This document shows, piece by piece, positions 35,575 through 44,291 of a stretch of DNA of 64,000 bases (positions are counted from its first letter, which is position 1; each line of letters begins with the position of its first letter). Source of the DNA: SB15 sp964639245 (GTDB taxonomy: Bacteria > Chloroflexota > Anaerolineae > Aggregatilineales > J027); contig CAZXCU010000001.1 of the NCBI GenBank assembly GCA_964639245.1, forward strand, positions 868,001-932,000, in the 5' to 3' direction. Under the pieces are notes generated by a model. It was given only the letters and a program-made list of their open reading frames with translations, had not been told where the DNA came from and made no database searches. A program made the translations under genes and the position numbers.

Positions 35575-36724
35575 TTTCTAAGGTGAAAATATCATTTTCT
35601 AATGGGGCATATAGCCGAAAAGTTCTACCACCAAGTTGCAAATCACGGATAGTATTCGCCAGCGCTCCCCAATGAAGCATCGTTGTATAATTCCTTTGTC
35701 CTGCTTCACCGCTTGGCTTATGGCTAATCGTTAGCTCATGAACTCCATAATTTCTTCCAAGAATATAAACCTCAAACACTATCACAGTCGTTTCACGGTT
35801 TGAAGGCCTGCGTTTCCCAACCGACCATTCAAAGCTCCCAAATAGATCGTAACGAAAATAGCTTGTTTGGTCTATAGGTAGGTCATTCACTGTCCACTCT
35901 GCTTGTGTCAAACGTAAACCGCCTGTTGGATGCCCCGCCTGACTTTGAACATCAGATAAAGGCAACCCTTCTTTTTCCCACACAAGCTTTCCACGCTGGC
36001 TTGAGATAGAAAGCGTGATTTTAGGGCTTTTAATGGGTTTATATGGGGCTTTTGGAATAGGCTCATTCCCAAAAAGAGAATTAGGGATTGTTTCATTAGC
36101 AGTATCTTTTTTAGGTGCTGAACTTTGCCTTGTGGTTTCCCGCCGTTGTGCCTCTGAAATTATCTCTCCTCTTGCAATTATATTATCAATAAGGTTAGAG
36201 GTAAGAGATTGCATAATGGCATCAGGCGGGTTCAAAAAACGCCCTAAAGCCTGTTTATACTGCTCATATTCATGGTATTCGGTAGTCAAATCAAAGCTAA
36301 GCTGTGTAGAAGCCTCATAATTGCTAAATAAACCACCTTCAGTAAGGTTATGAGAGCCGATGAAAAGTTCTGCTCTCAATCCAGTTGCCTCAAAAAGATA
36401 AATTTTAGGGTGAAAAGTGTGTCCTGGTTGGTTGTTATGCGCGACTTTTGTTTCTATTCCCGATTCCAAAAGTATTTGAAGCGCCTCTATTGAAGTACCT
36501 TGATGATCAATTCCCACCATGATTTGAATAGTTGCGCCGGCATTACGGGAGACTTCCAAATAAGGAATTAAAAATTTTATTGCTTGTTGGTTCGCAAAAG
36601 CTGCAATAACCCATATCTGGTCAAAGATAGGCTCAGTGGAGTTTAATAACTCGACCAGTTTATCTCCTAATCGAGAGAGGCTATTCTCAGAGTCGAAGGG
36701 TTGGGTCAAAAGCGTAATTTTCAT
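35567..36724 (-). CDS. Phospholipase D-type restriction endonuclease (BfiI/NgoFVII-like)
   Basis: The 385-residue protein has one HKD-type active site: HTFHPKIYLF (His105, Lys107), GSHNLTEGG (Asn126) and YEAST (Glu137). That is the H-x-K ... N ... E arrangement of restriction enzymes of the PLD superfamily such as BfiI, which work as dimers without metal ions. Residues about 230-385 form a separate beta-rich domain (FRYDLFGSFEWSVGKRRPS, VIVFEVYILGRNYGVHELTI) that may be the B3-like DNA-recognition domain seen in that group. It lies tail to tail with the adenine methyltransferase, completing a type II system. The recognition sequence is unknown. Confidence 0.75.
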   Translation of the reverse strand: MKITLLTQPFDSENSLSRLGDKLVELLNSTEPIFDQIWVIAAFANQQAIKFLIPYLEVSRNAGATIQIMVGIDHQGTSIEALQILLESGIETKVAHNNQPGHTFHPKIYLFEATGLRAELFIGSHNLTEGGLFSNYEASTQLSFDLTTEYHEYEQYKQALGRFLNPPDAIMQSLTSNLIDNIIARGEIISEAQRRETTRQSSAPKKDTANETIPNSLFGNEPIPKAPYKPIKSPKITLSISSQRGKLVWEKEGLPLSDVQSQAGHPTGGLRLTQAEWTVNDLPIDQTSYFRYDLFGSFEWSVGKRRPSNRETTVIVFEVYILGRNYGVHELTISHKPSGEAGQRNYTTMLHWGALANTIRDLQLGGRTFRLYAPLENDIFTLEIT

Positions 36725-36756
36725 AGTAGGTAAAGTATAATAGGTATTGACGAATC

Positions 36757-36789
36757 AAAAAAGCCTTTCCATATTTTGGAGAGGCTTTT
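36757..36789 (-). terminator. Intrinsic terminator of the cellobiose phosphorylase gene
   Basis: On the minus strand AAGCCTCTCC (36787-36778) pairs with GGAAAGGCTT (36770-36761) with one G-U pair and a 7-base loop, followed by a run of T residues. It stands 25 bases after the phosphorylase stop and before the restriction gene start. Confidence 0.75.
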
Positions 36790-36813
36790 CGCAGTTTTAT
36801 GGTTTGGAGAAGG

Positions 36814-39255
36814 CTATTTCAAGATTGCCACCACCTGACGGGAGGTAGCCTGTTCATCCAGAGGCACGAGATTGCCTGAAATCGCTTCACCGTCCACGAT
36901 GAGCGAAACAGTGTTTCCTTCGCCTTCCCGTTTGACGGTGATTTGATAGCTGACACCGCGATAAATGCGGGTTGCCTCATATCCTGACCAGCTTTGAGGA
37001 ATAACAGGGGCTATTCTGAGGCCATCGTAGTCCGGGCGAATCCCCAGAATCCACTGCGTAATAGCCACATAATTCCAAGCGGCAGTTCCGGTCAGCCATG
37101 AATTTTTGGCCTCCCCATGGTTGACAGCATCCCGTCCGGCAATCATTTGAGCATAGACGTAAGGTTCGCAACGGTGAACATCGCTCAGGGCTTCACGGTT
37201 AGATGGATTGATCCGGGTATAATAATCATGTGCCTCATCCCCATGTCCGACAATTGCTTCTGCAATCATCATCCAAGGGTTGGTGTGGCAGAAGATCCCC
37301 GCGTTTTCTTTATAACCGGGTGGATACGATGAGATTTCGCCCAGATTCAGATAATAGCGGGAATAAGCAGGCTGTTGCAGCACAATGCCGTGCGGGGTTG
37401 CCAGTCGTTCTCGAACGCTCTCCAAGGTTTTCAGCGCTCGCCCGTCCTCCAAACCCATGCCTGCCATGATGCAAAGCCCCTGCGGTTCAATGAAGATTTG
37501 GCCTTCGGTGCAAGACGATGCTCCAACCTTATCGCCAAAATGGTCATACGCACGCAAAAACCAATTGCCATCCCAGCCATGCGCTTGCACTACAGCATCC
37601 ATGTCATCTGCATATTTACAATACTGTGCCGCTTCCTCATGCAAACCAAGGCTTTCGGCAAGCACCGCCATTTCTTTGGAGGCCATTACGAATAAAGCAG
37701 CAATGACAACCGATTCAGCCACCGTCCCATCTTTGTTGGTGGTAATCTGGAACGACTCGCCGGGTTCATCGGAAAAGGTGTTCAGGTTCAAACAATCATT
37801 CCAGTCAGCCCGTCCAATCAGAGGTAAACCGTGCGGCCCAATATGCTCAAGGGTATATTGAATGCTGCGCCGCAGATGTTCATAGAGGGGGTGTTCGCTG
37901 CCCGGTTGGTTATCAAACGGTACAGGCACATCCAAAATCGCAAGGTCACCGGACTCCTTCATATATGCTGCAACACCGAGTACCAACCACAACGGGTCGT
38001 CATTAAAATTGCTGCCGACTGCATTATTGCCACGCTTGGTCAAAGGCTGATACTGGTGATACGCCCCGCCATTTTCAAATTGGGTGGCGGCAATATCCAA
38101 AATGCGTTCGCGGGCGCGGGCAGGAATCATGTGGACAAAGCCCAGCAAATCCTGATTAGAATCCCGGAAGCCCATGCCCCGTCCAATGCCCGATTCATAA
38201 CCGGATGCCGAACGTGACATATTGAACGTGACCATACACTGATAGGCATTCCAGATATTCACCATCCGGTTGGTGTGTTCATCCGGTGAGCTAACCTGAT
38301 ACACATTCAGCATCTTATCCCAGTAATTTCGTAGCGCGGCAAAAGCATGATCAATCGTTTCGCTTTTCAAAAAACGGGCAATGATGGGTTTGACAGTTTG
38401 CTTGTTGATGATTTGCGAATCTGCCGGGTCGAATTTTTCATTTTTCGGGTTTTCGTGATACCCCAGCACAAAATTAATGACCTTTGTTTCCCCCGCCCCC
38501 AGTTGAATCTGAAGATGGTGCGAGCCAACCGGGGCCCAGCCATGCGCTACGGAATTAGAAGAGTCACCTTTCTCAACGACCTGTGGATTGTCTGCACCCC
38601 GATACGCCCCTAGAAAGGCATCCCGCGAAGTGTCATAACCCGCTAAGGGTTCTGAGCAGGCAAAATATGCAAAATGGTCACGACGCTCACGGTATTCGGT
38701 TTTATGATAAATAACCCCATCTTCAATCTCAACTTCGCCAATGCTGAAGTTGCGCTGGAAGTTAGTCATATCATCATAAGCATCCCAGAGGTTAAATTCG
38801 ATGAAGGAGAATACCGCGAGGTCAGCGGCTTCATCCCGGTGGTTGGTGAGGGTCAACTGCCAGATTTCGAGATTTTCGCCCTGTGGCACAAAATAACAGG
38901 TGCTTGCTTCAATGCCCTGATACGTTGAACTGATCAGGGTATAGCCAAGTCCATGACGGCAGGTGTAATCTTCAAGAGATCTGCGGGTTGGCTGCCATGT
39001 TGGAGACCAGAATTCGCCACTTTTTGCATCCCTCAAATACAAATAACGTCCCCCGCTATCCCAAGGTGCATTGTTATAGCGGTAGCGGGTTAGACGGCGT
39101 AGGCGGGCATCTCGATAAAAGGAGTAGCCGCCGCCTGTATTCGAAATGATGCCAAAGTATTGTTCGCTGCCCAGATAGTTGAGCCAAGGCAGAGGGGTAT
39201 CCGGCTGAGTAACCACATACTCACGTCGGTGATCATCAAAATATCCATATCGCAT
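36814..39255 (-). CDS. Cellobiose phosphorylase (GH94)
   Basis: The 813-residue product matches GH94 in length and motifs: MRYGYFDDHRREYVVTQPDT at the start, STCYFVPQGENLEIWQLTLTN, YESGIGRGMGFRDSNQDLLG, and the catalytic region LPLIGRADWNDCLN with Asp484 and Asp487. GILCHTNPW-like FCHTNPWMMIAEAIVGHGD and YPPGYKENAGIF also fit. The enzyme splits cellobiose with phosphate into glucose and glucose 1-phosphate in the cytosol. No signal peptide is present. A perfect CelR-type operator lies 198 bases before the start, so it is probably repressed without cellobiose. A terminator follows. The transporter and regulator genes are not in the window. Confidence 0.9.
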   Translation of the reverse strand: MRYGYFDDHRREYVVTQPDTPLPWLNYLGSEQYFGIISNTGGGYSFYRDARLRRLTRYRYNNAPWDSGGRYLYLRDAKSGEFWSPTWQPTRRSLEDYTCRHGLGYTLISSTYQGIEASTCYFVPQGENLEIWQLTLTNHRDEAADLAVFSFIEFNLWDAYDDMTNFQRNFSIGEVEIEDGVIYHKTEYRERRDHFAYFACSEPLAGYDTSRDAFLGAYRGADNPQVVEKGDSSNSVAHGWAPVGSHHLQIQLGAGETKVINFVLGYHENPKNEKFDPADSQIINKQTVKPIIARFLKSETIDHAFAALRNYWDKMLNVYQVSSPDEHTNRMVNIWNAYQCMVTFNMSRSASGYESGIGRGMGFRDSNQDLLGFVHMIPARARERILDIAATQFENGGAYHQYQPLTKRGNNAVGSNFNDDPLWLVLGVAAYMKESGDLAILDVPVPFDNQPGSEHPLYEHLRRSIQYTLEHIGPHGLPLIGRADWNDCLNLNTFSDEPGESFQITTNKDGTVAESVVIAALFVMASKEMAVLAESLGLHEEAAQYCKYADDMDAVVQAHGWDGNWFLRAYDHFGDKVGASSCTEGQIFIEPQGLCIMAGMGLEDGRALKTLESVRERLATPHGIVLQQPAYSRYYLNLGEISSYPPGYKENAGIFCHTNPWMMIAEAIVGHGDEAHDYYTRINPSNREALSDVHRCEPYVYAQMIAGRDAVNHGEAKNSWLTGTAAWNYVAITQWILGIRPDYDGLRIAPVIPQSWSGYEATRIYRGVSYQITVKREGEGNTVSLIVDGEAISGNLVPLDEQATSRQVVAILK

Positions 39256-39452
39256 AGTTTTAGTAGCTTCTTTCTGTGAAAAGTTATCCCTACCGTGTTC
39301 TGTCGGCGAACACAGTATGTATACATAAAAATAATCTCGTTTTCTCCAAGATTATATCGGATACTATCAGTATTAGCAGTCTGGCAAAAGTCGTGTATGT
39401 CAACTAGGAACCTATCGCATTATTTTCTTACGTAGACTTTTTCCATAAAAAA

Positions 39453-39466
39453 TGGGAGCGCTCCCA
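39453..39466. promoter_or_regulatory. LacI-family operator, CelR-type palindrome
   Basis: TGGGAGCGCTCCCA is a perfect 14-base palindrome. It equals the site known for the cellobiose-responsive repressor CelR of Thermobifida and lies in the leader of the cellobiose phosphorylase gene. It begins 2 bases after a candidate -10 box, so bound repressor would cover the transcription start. The rest of the 362-base gap holds a 12-base palindrome TATGTATACATA (39316-39327), a GTGTTC/GAACAC stem near 39295-39313 and a separate TTGACA (39403-39398), none clearly assigned. Confidence 0.8.
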
Positions 39467-39467
39467 A

Positions 39468-39496
39468 TCTATGTAAATAAAAATAATCCATCACAA
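39468..39496 (-). promoter_or_regulatory. Putative promoter of the cellobiose phosphorylase gene
   Basis: On the minus strand TTGTGA (39496-39491) and CATAGA (39473-39468) are 17 bases apart and run directly into the CelR-type operator. A second possible start region uses TATAAT at 39356-39351 without a good -35 box. Confidence 0.4.
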
Positions 39497-39564
39497 GGTG
39501 TTCACTATAATAAAAATCGTCATTTTGCACAAAAGGTTTCATCTGTATTCCTGCTGTAAAGAGG

Positions 39565-39606
39565 GAGGGAAAAGCCTGTTCCAAGGTGAGGAAGTGCTTT
39601 TCCCTC
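39565..39606 (-). terminator. Probable terminator of the SPFH gene
   Basis: GAGGGAAAAGC (39565-39575) pairs perfectly with GCTTTTCCCTC (39596-39606) around a 20-base loop, 12 bases after the SPFH stop codon. On the minus strand the following CCTCTTT is only partly T-rich. Confidence 0.5.
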
Positions 39607-39617
39607 GTTAGTATATA

Positions 39618-41423
39618 TTATTCTTCCACTTTGGGACGGTTGCCGTTTTGGGCATTGGCATACTGCTGCTGGATGAACATGCCTAACAGCGCGTCCGCCA
39701 TGCCGTTTCCACCGCCACCACCGTTGACCGCTACATCCGGCACAATCCGAATGTGACCATTGGCGATGAGCTGCATGAGTTGAATGGAAGTAAAGCCCTG
39801 AGGCCCAATCGCCTCCACCCCGGCGCGGTAGGCTTGCCCTTGTGCCTCACCTTTGCTGCGAATGGCTTCGGCATCACTCACAGCGTGCAAGCGCACCGTT
39901 TCGGCCTCGCCTTCAGCCTTTTTAATCTGGGAACGGGCTTCCAGTTCCGCAATGCTTACGCCCTGCTCCGCTTTGACCATCTGCTGTTGAATATCCGCCA
40001 TCGCCGTTTCGCGGACAAGCTGCTGGCGCTGGGTTTGCGCTTCCATTTGCACTTCATAAGTCTTGCGCTGTTCCTCCGCGATCTTACGGTCAGTCAGCGT
40101 TTGCATGAGTTCATTCGGCGGCGTAATATCGCCAATCAGCGTATCAATGGCCTGCACATCATAGGTATTGAGCGCTTCACGGATATGATGCGCGGCCTCA
40201 TGCTGGCGTTCGCTGCGGGCAATCAAAAAGTCCAGCACGGTATAGGCTTGGGCAGCATTACGGAAATAGTTCCCGACAATCGGTTGCAGCACATGGTCAA
40301 CCAGATTTTGCACCGACCCCACCCGCGAAATGACTTTTGGCGCGTCCAAGGCCCCAATGTGGATAATTTGTGAGACATCCAATTGGAAGGCAAAGCCATC
40401 TTTGGAGCGCACGGTAATCGAGGACAAGCGCTGATCATACGCATGGGCTTCTGTCCGCGATGCCCAATTCAACACGGTATCCGTGGTGGGAACAAGTTCA
40501 ACTTTCATCACCCGGGTGTTAATCGGATGTTTGCCGGGATAAAGGGGTTTGACCCACACACCTTTATGCCCCTGATTTACCAGATCGCCATGTTTAAAGG
40601 CTGCACCCGTCACATCTTCGGCAGGTTTACCCACATAGGACATCACCACACCGACATAGCCAATCGGAATCTGGGTCATGGGAACCTGTTCAACTTTGAC
40701 AAACCAGGGATTGAGATTCCACGAACCTGCCAGCAGCACCTGTTCCTGTAACCCGCGTTTCCCGCCTTTTTCAATGAAAGCCTGCGCGTTCTGGAAGTTG
40801 TCATGCCCTTCAATCAGCGGGCCAGCAATTTCGCCTTCATCATGGGGCGCACCATCCAAAGTAGTGACAATCCCGACCTCATCCTGCTGCACTTGGTAGA
40901 CGCGCAAATCTGTGGCTTCCATGCCGTGTTGATGGGCATTGGCAGCCGTGATAATCTGGAACAACTTGGTATTAATTCGATATGTCCCGCCGGTGAGAAT
41001 CCCGAGCTGACGGCCTTTTTCACCTTTATTGGTCAAAAACGCCCGCGCATCCTGAAAGTTATCACACGGCACCAACCGCCCCATGATACGTTCCGGGGGA
41101 ATAGACGACCCATCCGCCGCCACCACCAGCGCGATTTCACCGGGTTGAATCACGGTGACAGGCACGCGCAGTACCTCATACTGCCAGCGCCAATACCACA
41201 AATGCCAACCGGGAGCGAGGGTATCGGCTTGATAACCTGCTTCGCCTTCCAGCGCGATGAGCTGACCTGCCGGAAGTTGTTTACCTGCAATCGAAAATTT
41301 CTTAATGACGACACCGACCTGTGCTTCTCCGATGACCACCAAACCAAAAATACTGGTAGCTGTCAGCAAAAGTAGCAGCACAACCGCAAAAAAAACGAGA
41401 ACGACCAATGCAAAAATTTCCAT
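39618..41423 (-). CDS. SPFH/Band 7 flotillin-like membrane protein
   Basis: The 601-residue product has one N-terminal helix (about residues 4-28). An SPFH domain follows and is repeated in part: PCDNFQDARAFLTNKGEKGRQLGILTGG and EGHDNFQNAQAFIEKGGKRG are near copies. FAFQLDVSQIIHI begins the classical Band 7 core. A long coiled coil (about 440-540) rich in Glu, Gln and Ala ends with RAGVEAIGPQG and a glycine-rich tail. Such proteins build membrane microdomain scaffolds. The leader (41468-41499) can fold into a long imperfect hairpin, CCTGTGTTCGTCG against CGGCGACACGCAGG, of unknown role. Confidence 0.85.
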   Translation of the reverse strand: MEIFALVVLVFFAVVLLLLLTATSIFGLVVIGEAQVGVVIKKFSIAGKQLPAGQLIALEGEAGYQADTLAPGWHLWYWRWQYEVLRVPVTVIQPGEIALVVAADGSSIPPERIMGRLVPCDNFQDARAFLTNKGEKGRQLGILTGGTYRINTKLFQIITAANAHQHGMEATDLRVYQVQQDEVGIVTTLDGAPHDEGEIAGPLIEGHDNFQNAQAFIEKGGKRGLQEQVLLAGSWNLNPWFVKVEQVPMTQIPIGYVGVVMSYVGKPAEDVTGAAFKHGDLVNQGHKGVWVKPLYPGKHPINTRVMKVELVPTTDTVLNWASRTEAHAYDQRLSSITVRSKDGFAFQLDVSQIIHIGALDAPKVISRVGSVQNLVDHVLQPIVGNYFRNAAQAYTVLDFLIARSERQHEAAHHIREALNTYDVQAIDTLIGDITPPNELMQTLTDRKIAEEQRKTYEVQMEAQTQRQQLVRETAMADIQQQMVKAEQGVSIAELEARSQIKKAEGEAETVRLHAVSDAEAIRSKGEAQGQAYRAGVEAIGPQGFTSIQLMQLIANGHIRIVPDVAVNGGGGGNGMADALLGMFIQQQYANAQNGNRPKVEE

Positions 41424-41579
41424 CAGCCTAACCCCTATCTATTGTGTTTTCCCGAATTTGGCAGAGGCCTGTGTTCGTCGGAGAACGGCGACACGCAGGA
41501 AAAATCACTACGCCCCGCCGCCAAAAGGGGAACAATTACTAGCACAATTTCGATTATCTGCCTAATTTTATCACAAAAG

Positions 41580-41629
41580 AACTCCCAAAAATTGGGAGTT
41601 GACAAAAGGGCGGATTTTTCACCGCCCTC
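41580..41629 (-). terminator. Tandem terminator hairpins after the secreted hydrolase gene
   Basis: Reading the minus strand, AGGGCGG (41628-41622) pairs with CCGCCCT (41613-41607) followed by TTTTG. A second stem, AACTCCCAA with TTGGGAGTT (41580-41600), has a 3-base loop and is followed by CTTTTG. Both lie just after the stop at 41636. Confidence 0.7.
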
Positions 41630-41635
41630 ATCGTT

Positions 41636-42877
41636 TTAACTGCCGGATTCTTCGGTGGCTTCCGGTGTCACTTCTGCGGAGGGAAATTCGGTGTTTTTGA
41701 GCAATTCGACCATATCAAACACGACCTGCACACTGTCTCCGGTGATTTCATGCCCAGCGCCGCTAATCGTCGCCAGACGCAGGGCATAGCCCATCGAGCG
41801 AATTTCATCCACTGCCACAAGGTTAATCGAGTTGAGGTTGGGGTCAGTTTCGCCATAAATCACGCCATAGGGGATGTCCTGCCGATTTTCGGGCGGCAAC
41901 AACAGCATCCGCGCTCCTTCTGCAATCACCCCTGCTACCCCGACAGTATCTTCATCCAGATAATCGGTGACAAAAACACCCCCTTCGCCAAAACCATACA
42001 GCACCACGCCCGGCGCAAGGACATCAAGCTGTTCATTGACTACGCCCAACAATTCATCCAGTTTGGCGCGATTTTGTTCTGCATCGGCATAATCACCAAA
42101 ACCGGACACCACAAACACATAGCCCCGCCGATTGGCGGCATCGGCAAAAATCGGGAGGAGTTCCGCCGGGTCTTGGTCAATATCCGAGAGGGCTACAATG
42201 ACAGGCCACCCTTCGGCAGGCGCTTCTCCCTCTGGCGCAACCAGATAATAGGGCGTTTCATCGGAGAGATTGCCCGCACCGCTGTTCCAACGATCTGCCA
42301 GTGCTTGATTATCGGCTTCGATTTCTTCCTCTGTGCGGTAATTGAAAGTTGCTGCCATTGCCACAAAAACAGGTTCGACTTTTTCAAGTTCGCCGGGGGC
42401 TGCCACCACAATCGCCACAATATAGGTTTGCTCAAAGACTTCGACGGCTAGGAGCGCGACTTCGCTGTCACCCGTTGCCCACGAGACCCGTGCGGTATCT
42501 CCGGCTGTAATCGCTAGGGGGGCAGGGGCGCTTATTTCTTTCTCTTCGGAAAATTGCTCCGCCAGCACCAGCGCGATATTGGTGGCATTGACCTCACCTT
42601 CAAAGCCCTCAATCTGGTCAGGTGTATAGGATAGTAGGATGGCACGCCCTTCCCCATCGGTTAAACCTTCGGGCGGCGTGTCCAGCGCAAATTCACTGCT
42701 GCCCACAATCACATAATTTTGCCCGACTTCTAACCACCAATCCTGTGGAAAACTGAATTGAAATGAGCCATCCGCCGACGTGTACAATTCCGGCAAGGGC
42801 GGAACAGTTTCCTGTGCAGACAGGAGACTTGGCACAATCAGCAGAAAGAGCATCACAAGGGATATTTTTCTCAGCAT
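41636..42877 (-). CDS. Secreted protein with a PsbP/DcrB-like half and an alpha/beta-hydrolase-like half
   Basis: The 413-residue product has a signal peptide (MLRKISLVMLFLLIVPSLLSA, cut before QET). Residues about 30-185 look like a PsbP/DcrB-type domain, with YTSADGSFQFSFPQDWWLEVGQ and FVAMAATFNYR. Residues about 205-400 resemble a small alpha/beta hydrolase of the esterase type: YYLVAPEGEAPAEGWPVIVAL, VVLYGFGEGGVFVTDY in the place of the nucleophile elbow (Gly-x-Gly-x-Gly, with Glu where Ser is usual) and SGAGHEITGDSV with a His near the C terminus. The missing serine suggests a non-catalytic binding protein. No named family was recognised. Confidence 0.6.
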   Translation of the reverse strand: MLRKISLVMLFLLIVPSLLSAQETVPPLPELYTSADGSFQFSFPQDWWLEVGQNYVIVGSSEFALDTPPEGLTDGEGRAILLSYTPDQIEGFEGEVNATNIALVLAEQFSEEKEISAPAPLAITAGDTARVSWATGDSEVALLAVEVFEQTYIVAIVVAAPGELEKVEPVFVAMAATFNYRTEEEIEADNQALADRWNSGAGNLSDETPYYLVAPEGEAPAEGWPVIVALSDIDQDPAELLPIFADAANRRGYVFVVSGFGDYADAEQNRAKLDELLGVVNEQLDVLAPGVVLYGFGEGGVFVTDYLDEDTVGVAGVIAEGARMLLLPPENRQDIPYGVIYGETDPNLNSINLVAVDEIRSMGYALRLATISGAGHEITGDSVQVVFDMVELLKNTEFPSAEVTPEATEESGS

Positions 42878-42966
42878 GAGATTTCCTTATCGACTCAAAA
42901 AAAAGGATGTTATCACTAACATCCTCGAAATTATACACATCCATATGAAGAAACCATGAACAAATT

Positions 42967-44085
42967 TTAGGCGATGGGACGACTCAAACGCTCGGCAAAA
43001 TGGAGGAGTTCCAGCCGACCTAAAATGGCAATGGGTTCTTTTTCGTCCGTAATCACCAGATAATCCGCTTCTTGCTGTTCCATGCGGCGGAGCGCTTCAA
43101 ACAGTTCTTCATCCTGAGAGGCACGCGGGAAATTCATTAAAGGTTGCATCACCTGACCGACACGGATGCTGCCCCAGTTCAGGCGCGGAATCCCACGCAG
43201 TGATTCCATAGCAAACAGCCCGATAATTTTATCTTCGTACATGACCGGGGCGGTGCGGTAGTAGCCTTCCAGCGCCATTTTGTCCATCGCATAAATGAGA
43301 GGCCAGTCAAATTCCAATGGGCGATGCTGGCGCACTACCTGTCCGACATGAATCCCGCGCAGGGCATGGCGTTTGGTGGCGGCGAGACGATGATAACGCG
43401 CTGCACTCCACAAAAACCAGCCAATGAACAGCGTCCATGCGCTGCCAAAAAAACTGCCCGTTCGCATCAATTCATAGCCCGCGCCCAGCACAAACAGCGC
43501 CGCGAACCCCTGTCCGATATAGGAGGAAACGCGCACTGCCAACAATTGGCTGCGGCTAAAAAACCAGACCGCTGCTTCAAACACCCGTCCGCCATCTAAG
43601 GGAAAGGCCGGAATCATATTAAACGCTGCCAGCAGGAGATTAATTTGCCCCAACCATTGCAGCGCCGCACCTGTGAGGGTTGCTGTCCCGATGGCTTGCG
43701 CCGCAAACCAGCATCCTGCCCCCAAGACCGCGCTGCTCAACGGGCCAATGAAGGCAATCCAGAATTCCTGTGTGGGGGTGCGGGCTTCCTGCTCCATAAC
43801 CGCCAACCCGCCAATCAGATTCAGCACGATTTGTTTGACCGGAATGAGAAAAAAGCGTGCCATCAGCGCATGGGCCATCTCATGCCACAACACCGATGCA
43901 AAAAACAACACCGACACCACCCCACCCATCAAATAGTAGACGGTTTCGCTGTAGCCCGGCACACTGCGTGGGAAAATCTGGGTAGAGAGCGACAACGCCA
44001 ACAACCCCGCCACCAGCAGCAAACTGATATTGATGCCGATTTCGACACCCGCCAACCGCCCCAGTTTGAACGATGAATTGAGCAT
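42967..44085 (-). CDS. Site-2-type membrane metalloprotease (M50) with CBS domains
   Basis: The 372-residue protein has the zinc-binding HEMAH (His68, Glu69, His72) in a membrane helix and the third ligand motif NMIPAFPLDGG (Asp164). Two CBS domains follow at about 250-370 (HVGQVVRQHRPLEF and VGQVMQPLMNFPRASQDEE). It belongs to the SpoIVFB/Rip3 type, which cuts substrates inside the membrane and can sense nucleotides through CBS. The start at 44085 is chosen because AGGA precedes it and the residues that follow match the family. No substrate or sigma factor gene is adjacent. Confidence 0.85.
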   Translation of the reverse strand: MLNSSFKLGRLAGVEIGINISLLLVAGLLALSLSTQIFPRSVPGYSETVYYLMGGVVSVLFFASVLWHEMAHALMARFFLIPVKQIVLNLIGGLAVMEQEARTPTQEFWIAFIGPLSSAVLGAGCWFAAQAIGTATLTGAALQWLGQINLLLAAFNMIPAFPLDGGRVFEAAVWFFSRSQLLAVRVSSYIGQGFAALFVLGAGYELMRTGSFFGSAWTLFIGWFLWSAARYHRLAATKRHALRGIHVGQVVRQHRPLEFDWPLIYAMDKMALEGYYRTAPVMYEDKIIGLFAMESLRGIPRLNWGSIRVGQVMQPLMNFPRASQDEELFEALRRMEQQEADYLVITDEKEPIAILGRLELLHFAERLSRPIA

Positions 44086-44233
44086 GAGAAGTCCTAGCGA
44101 TTCATTTTTCGATGGTAGTATCACTTTAGCATAATTCGGGGTGGGCAGTGGGAATATTAATGCGGATTTTACATTTGATACAATTATTGAATTTAGTCAT
44201 AAATAAATTTCAGACATAATTCACAAGCGGAAG

Positions 44234-44263
44234 TTTACTTTTTGCCGATGAAGGCGCTATAAT
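44234..44263 (+). promoter_or_regulatory. Putative promoter of the TPR protein gene
   Basis: TTTACT (44234-44239) and a perfect TATAAT (44258-44263) are 18 bases apart, 28 bases before the ATG at 44292. Confidence 0.4.
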
Positions 44264-44291
44264 CGGTAGTAAAATATAGGGGTATTACCAG

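Noticed and set aside
36725..36756. Promoter boxes for the restriction endonuclease gene in the 32 bases before its start
   Set aside because: TATACT can be found, but no -35 box lies at a sensible distance and the area overlaps the terminator of the preceding gene.
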